NCBI GenBank assembly: GCA_030145715.1
Contig: JAIXHQ010000005.1
Location: 1-64,000 of the forward strand
Reading direction: 5' to 3'
From: Sphingopyxis sp.
GTDB lineage: Bacteria; Pseudomonadota; Alphaproteobacteria; Sphingomonadales; Sphingomonadaceae
DNA: 64,000 nt
Shown: positions 58,147-64,000 of the stretch, one piece after another
How the letters are laid out: each line of letters begins with the position of its first letter
Numbering within the stretch: position 1 is the stretch's first letter
Position numbers and translations under genes: made by a program
The notes under the pieces: model-generated
Told to the model about the DNA's origin: nothing
Seen by the model: only the letters and a program-made list of their open reading frames with translations
Databases searched by the model: none

Positions 58147-59580
58147 TTATCTCTCCTTCCCCTCATCAATCCGCGAAACGGCGCGCGGGTTCCCGCCCAG
58201 CATCGCGCGGGGATCGACGACGCGATCAAAGGTCGCGGCATCGACGTAGCCCAGCGCGAGCGCCGCTTCCTTCAGCGTGGTGCCCGTATCATGCGCGTGC
58301 TTGGCGATTTTCGCCGCCTTGTCATAACCGATTTCGGGCGCCAGCGCGGTGACGAGCATCAGCGAACGGTTCATCAGTTCGTCGATGCGCGCGCGATTGG
58401 GTTCGATCCCGATCACGCAATGTTCGGTAAAGCCCGCCATGCCGATCGCCAGCAGGTCGATCGACCGCAGGACATTGGCGCCGATCAGCGGCTTGAACAC
58501 ATTGAGTTCCAGATGGCCCTGCATCCCCCCGACCGTCACCGCCTGATGATTGCCGATCACCTGCGCGGCAACCATGGTCAGCATCTCGCACTGGGTCGGG
58601 TTGACCTTGCCCGGCATGATCGAACTGCCGGGTTCGTTCGCGGGCAGGTCGATCTCGCCCAGTCCCGCGCGCGGGCCCGACCCCAGCAGGCGGATGTCGT
58701 TGGCGATCTTGGTCAGCGCGACCGCGAGCGTGTTCAGCGCGCCGGAAAAAAAGACGAGGCCGTCGTTCGACGCCAGCGCCTCGAACTTGTTGGGGGCGGG
58801 TTCGAACGCGATGCCGGTGCCTTGGGACAGTTCGGCCGCGATTGCGGCGTCAAAGCCCGCGGGGGCGTTCAGCCCGGTGCCGACGGCGGTTCCGCCCTGC
58901 GCAAGCTGACAGATGCCGTGGGCCAGTGCATCCTCGATCCGCATCCGGCACGCGACAAGCTGTGCGACATAGCCCGAAAATTCCTGTCCCAGCGTCAGCG
59001 GCGTCGCGTCCTGCAAATGGGTGCGGCCGATCTTGACGATGTGCCCCCATGCGTCGGCCTTTGCGGCCAGCGCGGCGGTCAGGGCGATCAGCGGGGGCAG
59101 GAGCCGCCCCGTCGTCTCGACCGCGACCGCGATATGCAGCGCGGTCGGGAAACTGTCGTTCGACGACTGGCCCATGTTGACATGGTCGTTGGGATGCACC
59201 GGCGCTTTTCCGCCACGTGTGCCGGCCAGCGCCTCGTTCGCGATGCCGGCGATCACCTCGTTCGCGTTCATGTTCGACTGGGTGCCGCTGCCCGTCTGCC
59301 AGATCGCGAGCGGAAACTGATCGTCATGGCGACCGGCGACCACCGCGTCGGCGGCGGCCGCGATCGCGTCGGCGATATGGGGGGCGAGGCCGTGGCCGCG
59401 ATTGACCCGCGCCGCCGCGCCCTTGATCCGCGCCAGCGCATGGACGATCGGCAACGGCATGCGTTCATGCGCCGGGAAAGCGAAATTGTGGCGGCTCCGT
59501 TCGGTCTGTGCGCCCCAATAGGCGTCGGCGGACACGGCGATGGGGCCGACGCTGTCGCTTTCGGTCCGCGTCGCGGTCAT
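58147..59580 (-). CDS. fumC: Class II fumarate hydratase
   Basis: [30 protein letters not shown] signature; start [12 protein letters not shown]. Confidence 0.95.
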   Translation of the reverse strand: MTATRTESDSVGPIAVSADAYWGAQTERSRHNFAFPAHERMPLPIVHALARIKGAAARVNRGHGLAPHIADAIAAAADAVVAGRHDDQFPLAIWQTGSGTQSNMNANEVIAGIANEALAGTRGGKAPVHPNDHVNMGQSSNDSFPTALHIAVAVETTGRLLPPLIALTAALAAKADAWGHIVKIGRTHLQDATPLTLGQEFSGYVAQLVACRMRIEDALAHGICQLAQGGTAVGTGLNAPAGFDAAIAAELSQGTGIAFEPAPNKFEALASNDGLVFFSGALNTLAVALTKIANDIRLLGSGPRAGLGEIDLPANEPGSSIMPGKVNPTQCEMLTMVAAQVIGNHQAVTVGGMQGHLELNVFKPLIGANVLRSIDLLAIGMAGFTEHCVIGIEPNRARIDELMNRSLMLVTALAPEIGYDKAAKIAKHAHDTGTTLKEAALALGYVDAATFDRVVDPRAMLGGNPRAVSRIDEGKER

Positions 59581-59888
59581 CCGATCAATATCCGTGTCAC
59601 GACGACGGACCCGGTCCAGATCATCGCGACGACGCCCAGCAACTGCCAATATCCGCCCTCGCCGACGCGGCGACGCAGCCAAGCGGCGGCCAGCCAGGCG
59701 AGGAGGAGCGCCGGGGTCAGGATCAGGACGCTGAAGCGGAGCAGTCCGTCGGCAATCTGTCCGCGCGGGACGTTGCCTTGCGCCAGCGCATAGCCTTCGA
59801 TCCCCCACCAGAAGGCGGCGGTCAGCAGAACCATGCCCGCCAGAGCCCAATATTGCCAGAATCGGCTGGGGGGCCAGTTGGCTCCCAC
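59577..59888 (-). CDS. Hypothetical membrane protein
   Basis: 103 aa, 3 predicted TM helices; 4-nt ATGA overlap with fumC. Confidence 0.6.
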   Translation of the reverse strand: MGANWPPSRFWQYWALAGMVLLTAAFWWGIEGYALAQGNVPRGQIADGLLRFSVLILTPALLLAWLAAAWLRRRVGEGGYWQLLGVVAMIWTGSVVVTRILIG

Positions 59889-59892
59889 CGCG

Positions 59893-60372
59893 CTACCTCT
59901 TCTTGCCGAAGTCCACGGTGACGACGTTCGATCCGTCTTCTGTCGTCACTTCGGGGCGGTCATTGTCGGCCTCGTCATGCGGTTCGGGCTGCGTTTCGTC
60001 GTCGCTGACCTGAAACTGCAATCCGAAATCGACCGACGGATCGACAAAGGCGGTGATCGACGCATAGGGGATCGTCAGGATCGACGGGGTCTGGTTGAAC
60101 GACAGGCCGACACTGAAATGATCGTCCTCGACCTTCAGGTCCCAGAACCGGTTTTGCAGCACGATCGTCATTTCGTCGGGGAATTTGGCGATCAGATGCG
60201 CCGGAATGTCGACGCCGGCCGCCTGCGTCTTGAACGTGATATAGAAATGATGATCGCCGGGCAGGCTGTCATAGCCGACAATCTGGCTCAGCACGCGGCC
60301 GACCACGGCGCGCAGCGCGTCCTGCACGATTTCGTCATAGGGAATCAGGCTGTCGCGTACATCGTCACTCAT
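59893..60372 (-). CDS. sspB: SspB family ClpXP adaptor (alpha type)
   Basis: LIPYDEIVQDALRAVVGRVLSQI; FPDEMTIVLQNRFWDLKVEDDHFSVGLSFNQTPSILTIPYASITAFVDPSVDFGLQF. Confidence 0.9.
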   Translation of the reverse strand: MSDDVRDSLIPYDEIVQDALRAVVGRVLSQIVGYDSLPGDHHFYITFKTQAAGVDIPAHLIAKFPDEMTIVLQNRFWDLKVEDDHFSVGLSFNQTPSILTIPYASITAFVDPSVDFGLQFQVSDDETQPEPHDEADNDRPEVTTEDGSNVVTVDFGKKR

Positions 60373-60459
60373 GGGGCAGGGGGATGAACGGGCGGCGCGC
60401 GCCGGTCAAGGGGGGAGAGTGGCCTTGCAACCCGAAAAGTCGCTGCTATGGGGCATCCC

Positions 60460-61047
60460 ATGCGAACCGCCACTGTCCAGCGCACGACCAAGGAAACGGA
60501 TGTCGCGATTACCGTCAATCTTGACGGGACGGGCGAATATTCGGTGTCCACCGGAATCGGTTTCCTCGACCATATGGTCGAACAATTGTCGCGCCACTCG
60601 CTGATCGACATTTCGATGCAGGTGAAGGGCGACCTTCATATCGACCAGCATCACACGGTCGAGGATTCGGCGCTCGCGCTGGGCGAAGCGGTGGCCAAGG
60701 CGCTTGGCGACAAGCGCGGCATCGCCCGCTATGGCGAGGCGCATTCGCCGATGGACGAAACACTGACGCGCTGCGTGCTCGACATTTCGGGCCGCCCGCA
60801 CTGCGTCTATAAATCCAGCTTCTCACAGCCCCGGCTGGGTGAGATGGATACCGAGATGTTCCCGCACTGGTTCATGAGCTTCGCGCAGACCGCGGGCATC
60901 ACGCTGCACATCGAGATGCTCTATGGCGAGAACAACCATCACATCGCCGAAAGCATGTACAAGGCGCTGGCGCGCGCGCTGCGTCAGGCGGTCGAGATCG
61001 ACCCGCGCAAGGGCGACGCCATTCCCAGCACAAAGGGCGTGCTATGA
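60460..61047 (+). CDS. hisB: Imidazoleglycerol-phosphate dehydratase
   Basis: [41 protein letters not shown]. Confidence 0.97.
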   Translation: MRTATVQRTTKETDVAITVNLDGTGEYSVSTGIGFLDHMVEQLSRHSLIDISMQVKGDLHIDQHHTVEDSALALGEAVAKALGDKRGIARYGEAHSPMDETLTRCVLDISGRPHCVYKSSFSQPRLGEMDTEMFPHWFMSFAQTAGITLHIEMLYGENNHHIAESMYKALARALRQAVEIDPRKGDAIPSTKGVL

Positions 61048-61049
61048 CC

Positions 61050-61196
61050 TCCTCCCTCCCGCAAGCGGGAGGGGGTGCGAGACTTGCGAACTTGTTCGCT
61101 AGTCGCAGCGGGGTGGGCAAATGAACCCGCCGCTGCTGCCCACCCCCAGCAAGCCGGCAAGCCTTTTTGCCCCTCCCGCCTGTGGGAAGGGATTTG
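61050..61196. repeat. Composite intergenic hairpin repeat
   Basis: CCCTCCCGC-aa-GCGGGAGGG (61054-61073), internal GGGGTGGGCA/TGCCCACCCC pair, right end cccctcccgcctgtgggaaggg. Confidence 0.7.
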
Positions 61197-61197
61197 A

Positions 61198-61851
61198 ATG
61201 ACCGTCGCCCTGATCGACTATGGCGCGGGCAATCTTCGCTCGGTGCATAATGCGCTGGTCGCGGCGGGCGCGGCGAATGTCGCCGTCACCGCGGACCCCG
61301 ATGTCGTGGCAAAGGCCGACCGCATCGTCCTACCCGGCGTCGGCGCCTTTGCCGCCTGCATGAACGGCCTGTCGGCGATCGACGGGCTGGTCGCGGCGAT
61401 GGAGCAGCGGGTGCGCGGCGACGGCGCGCCTTTCCTTGGCATCTGCGTCGGTATGCAATTGCTCGCCGATGCGGGCGAGGAACATGGGCGGCACAAGGGA
61501 CTCGGCTGGATCGGCGGCACGGTGCGCCGTTTCGAGGAAGGGTTCGGATATCGCTTCCCGCACATGGGCTGGAACGATGTCATCCCGTTTGACGGGAAAT
61601 CGGGAAAATTAGCCATCGAGGAGTTGGCAGGTGAGTGCCATCCGGTCCTCGCACCCGGCGAAGCCTATTTTCTGCACGGCTATTATTTCGAAGTAGCCCG
61701 GCAGAGCGAGATATTGGCGATGAGCGATCACAGCGTGATGTTCGCGGCCGCTGTCGGTCGCGACAACATCCTCGGCGTCCAATATCACCCCGAAAAAAGC
61801 CAGGCCTATGGCCTCGCGACGCTCGAAAGGTTCCTCAATTGGCGGCCCTGA
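61198..61851 (+). CDS. hisH: Imidazole glycerol phosphate synthase subunit HisH
   Basis: [40 protein letters not shown]. Confidence 0.97.
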   Translation: MTVALIDYGAGNLRSVHNALVAAGAANVAVTADPDVVAKADRIVLPGVGAFAACMNGLSAIDGLVAAMEQRVRGDGAPFLGICVGMQLLADAGEEHGRHKGLGWIGGTVRRFEEGFGYRFPHMGWNDVIPFDGKSGKLAIEELAGECHPVLAPGEAYFLHGYYFEVARQSEILAMSDHSVMFAAAVGRDNILGVQYHPEKSQAYGLATLERFLNWRP

Positions 61852-62573
61852 CCATCTTCCCCGCGATCGACCTCAAGGGCGGGCAGGTGGTGCGGCTCGC
61901 CGAAGGGGATATGGCGCGCGCGACCGTCTATGGCGACGATCCGGCGGCGCAGGCGCGCCTCTTCGCAAACGCTGGCGCCTCGCACCTGCATGTCGTCGAC
62001 CTCGACGGCGCCTTCGCGGGCGCCAGCGTCAACGGCGCGGCGGTCGAAAGCATCATTACGGCCTTTCCGGGCAAGGTGCAGGTCGGCGGCGGGATTCGCG
62101 ACCGTGCGGGCGTCGACCGCTGGCTGTCGCTGGGCGTCGATCGCGTGATTATCGGCACCGCCGCGCTGAAGGACCCCGAATTCGTGAAGTCCGCCGCGCG
62201 CGACCTTCCGGGCCGCATCGTCGTCGGCGTCGACGCGCGCGATGGCATGGTCGCGACCGAGGGCTGGGCCGACGTGTCCGACGTCCGCGTCGAGGATCTT
62301 GCCCGCCGTTTCGAGGATGCGGGTGTCGCCGCGCTGCTGTTCACCGACGTCGGCCGCGACGGGCTGCTCAAGGGCTGCAATGTCGACGCGACGGTCGCGC
62401 TCGCGCAAACGGTGGCGATCCCGGTCATCGCCAGCGGCGGCGTTGCCGACATCCGCGACATCCATGCGCTGCGCCCGCATGTCGCCGACGGTATCGAAGG
62501 GGTCATCACCGGCCGCGCGCTCTATGACGGCCGCCTCGACCTTGCGGAAGCGATCGCGGCGGGCCGCGGATGA
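61839..62573 (+). CDS. hisA: Phosphoribosylformimino-5-aminoimidazole carboxamide ribotide isomerase
   Basis: [24 protein letters not shown] start overlapping hisH end. Confidence 0.96.
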   Translation: MAALTIFPAIDLKGGQVVRLAEGDMARATVYGDDPAAQARLFANAGASHLHVVDLDGAFAGASVNGAAVESIITAFPGKVQVGGGIRDRAGVDRWLSLGVDRVIIGTAALKDPEFVKSAARDLPGRIVVGVDARDGMVATEGWADVSDVRVEDLARRFEDAGVAALLFTDVGRDGLLKGCNVDATVALAQTVAIPVIASGGVADIRDIHALRPHVADGIEGVITGRALYDGRLDLAEAIAAGRG

Positions 62574-62590
62574 AAGGCCTGCCCCTCTCC

Positions 62591-62668
62591 GTTCGTGTCG
62601 AGCGTAGTCGAGACACGTCCTGGCTGGGCGCGTCCTTGCGGCGTGTCTCGACTTCGCTCGACACCAAC
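62591..62668. repeat. Dispersed intergenic inverted repeat (GTTCGTGTCGAGC..GTCGAGACACG family)
   Basis: 27-bp arms 62591-62617 and 62642-62668 with 2 mismatches, 24-nt loop. Confidence 0.85.
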
Positions 62669-62688
62669 GGGTTTGGGAGGCTGTGCTT

Positions 62689-63468
62689 GTGACCGTCCGC
62701 GTCCGCGTCATCCCCTGTCTCGACGTCGCCGACGGGCGCGTGGTGAAGGGCGTCAATTTCGTCGATCTGCGCGATGCGGGCGACCCGGTAGAGGCGGCGC
62801 GCGCCTATGACGCGGCGGGCGCCGATGAACTCTGCTTTCTGGACATCAGCGCCAGCCATCAGGGGCGCGGGACGTTGCTCGAAATGGTCGCTCGCACGGC
62901 CGAGGTCTGTTTCATGCCGCTGACCGTCGGCGGCGGGGTGCGCAGCGCCGACGATGCGCGCGCGCTGCTGCTCGCGGGCGCCGACAAGGTCGCGGTGAAC
63001 AGCGCCGCCGTCGCGCGCCCCGAACTGGTCGCCGACATCGCCGACCGCTTTGGCAGCCAGTGCGCGGTCGGCAGCATCGACGCGCGCCGCGTCGACACCA
63101 AAGGCGATCAGGCGCCGCGCTGGGAAATCTTTACCCATGGCGGACGCCAGCCGACCGGGATCGACGCGATCGACCATGCCATGCGCCTCGCCGAATTGGG
63201 CGCGGGCGAATTGCTCGTCACCAGCATGGACCGCGACGGCACCAAGGACGGTTATGACCTGACGCTCACCCGCGCGATCGCCGATGCGGTCAGCGTGCCG
63301 GTGATCGCGTCGGGTGGGGTCGGCAACCTCGACCATCTGGTCGCCGGGGTGATCGAAGGCGGGGCGAGCGCCGTCCTTGCCGCCAGCATCTTTCACTTTG
63401 GCGAAGCGACGGTCGCCGAAGCCCATGCGCGGCTGGCGGCGGCCGGATTGCCGGTTCGCGCACATTAA
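62689..63468 (+). CDS. hisF: Imidazole glycerol phosphate synthase subunit HisF
   Basis: [36 protein letters not shown] start. Confidence 0.97.
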   Translation: MTVRVRVIPCLDVADGRVVKGVNFVDLRDAGDPVEAARAYDAAGADELCFLDISASHQGRGTLLEMVARTAEVCFMPLTVGGGVRSADDARALLLAGADKVAVNSAAVARPELVADIADRFGSQCAVGSIDARRVDTKGDQAPRWEIFTHGGRQPTGIDAIDHAMRLAELGAGELLVTSMDRDGTKDGYDLTLTRAIADAVSVPVIASGGVGNLDHLVAGVIEGGASAVLAASIFHFGEATVAEAHARLAAAGLPVRAH

Positions 63469-63517
63469 ATAATTCTGCGGGGTGGCCATGCGGCAAGGCG
63501 GCTGCAATAGAAGCCGC

Positions 63518-64000
63518 ATGACCTCCAAACTCCGCCTCGCCGATCGCACCAACGATCTTTTCCCGATCCTTGGTTTCGTCGCCGCGCTCGCCAGTTTCGC
63601 GATGCCGCTCAATGCGTGGATCGTCGCGATCATCCTGATGGGCGCGGTCGTCGCGGCGGTCCATCATGCCGAAGTCATCGCGCACCGCGTCGGCGAACCG
63701 TTCGGCACGCTGATCCTCGCGCTCGCGGTGACGGTGATCGAGGTGGGGCTGATCCTCACCCTGATGCAGGCCGAACCGGCCAAGGCGCAGACGCTGGCGC
63801 GGGACACGGTGTTCGCGGCGGTGATGGTGATCCTGAACCTGCTCATGGGCCTGTGCCTGCTCGTCGGCAGCATCCGGCACCATGAACAGCGGTTTCAGCG
63901 CACCGGCATCGGCGCCGCGCTGGCGACGCTGACCGTGCTGACGGTGGTGACGCTGGTGCTGCCCAATTTCACGTCGAGCGTGCCCGGGCCCTTTTATTCG
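63518..64000 (+). CDS. Calcium:proton antiporter ChaA-type (partial, runs off window)
   Basis: PFGTLILALAVTVIEVGLILTLM alpha-repeat; MTSKLRLADRTNDLFPILGF start; no stop before 64000. Confidence 0.82.
   Translation, partial: MTSKLRLADRTNDLFPILGFVAALASFAMPLNAWIVAIILMGAVVAAVHHAEVIAHRVGEPFGTLILALAVTVIEVGLILTLMQAEPAKAQTLARDTVFAAVMVILNLLMGLCLLVGSIRHHEQRFQRTGIGAALATLTVLTVVTLVLPNFTSSVPGPFYS

Noticed and set aside
1-64000. CRISPR arrays, tRNA, rRNA, transposases, prophage
   Set aside because: Looked for and not seen; no regularly spaced repeats, no recognisable RNA genes or mobile-element proteins.

Overview
This 64 kb window is a dense, high-GC bacterial chromosome segment. Protein content (TrcR/DUF1013, alpha-type SspB, DUF1192, rpsT-dnaA adjacency, TonB receptors paired with TPR-sulfotransferases) points to an alphaproteobacterium, probably of the Sphingomonadales. 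I support about 60 protein-coding genes. Most are core: dapB, nth, trcR, an M48 protease, RNase E, amiC, PBP1A, prfB, dut, coaBC, ubiB, ubiE, mutM, rpsT, dnaA, trpS, murJ, secB, Tim44-like, mltA, smr, dapE, an acyl-CoA dehydrogenase/thiolase/SDR/thioesterase operon, gmk, fumC, sspB, hisB-H-A-F and a partial ChaA-type antiporter. I saw no rRNA, tRNA, CRISPR array, phage or transposase. The most accessory-looking part is about 10.2-19.2 kb: a BetI-like TetR regulator divergent from a Rieske oxygenase and a FAD oxidoreductase, followed convergently by an APC permease, a TonB receptor and a TPR-sulfotransferase. It has a perfect 22-bp palindromic operator between the divergent start codons and a three-unit hairpin repeat embedded in two opposing stop codons. 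It is a candidate uptake and oxidation locus of unknown substrate. Other items worth a look are paired TetR operators at 8.1-8.2 kb, two families of dispersed intergenic repeats (including within the his operon), a fused Ala-rich/TM/DsbA protein, a HerA-like ATPase, a ThiF-DsrE pair, an S1-domain insertion and long leader for RNase E, the AT-rich dnaA leader, and a frameshift-free prfB. Nothing here is demonstrably a new system from sequence alone; functional claims are inference unless stated otherwise.
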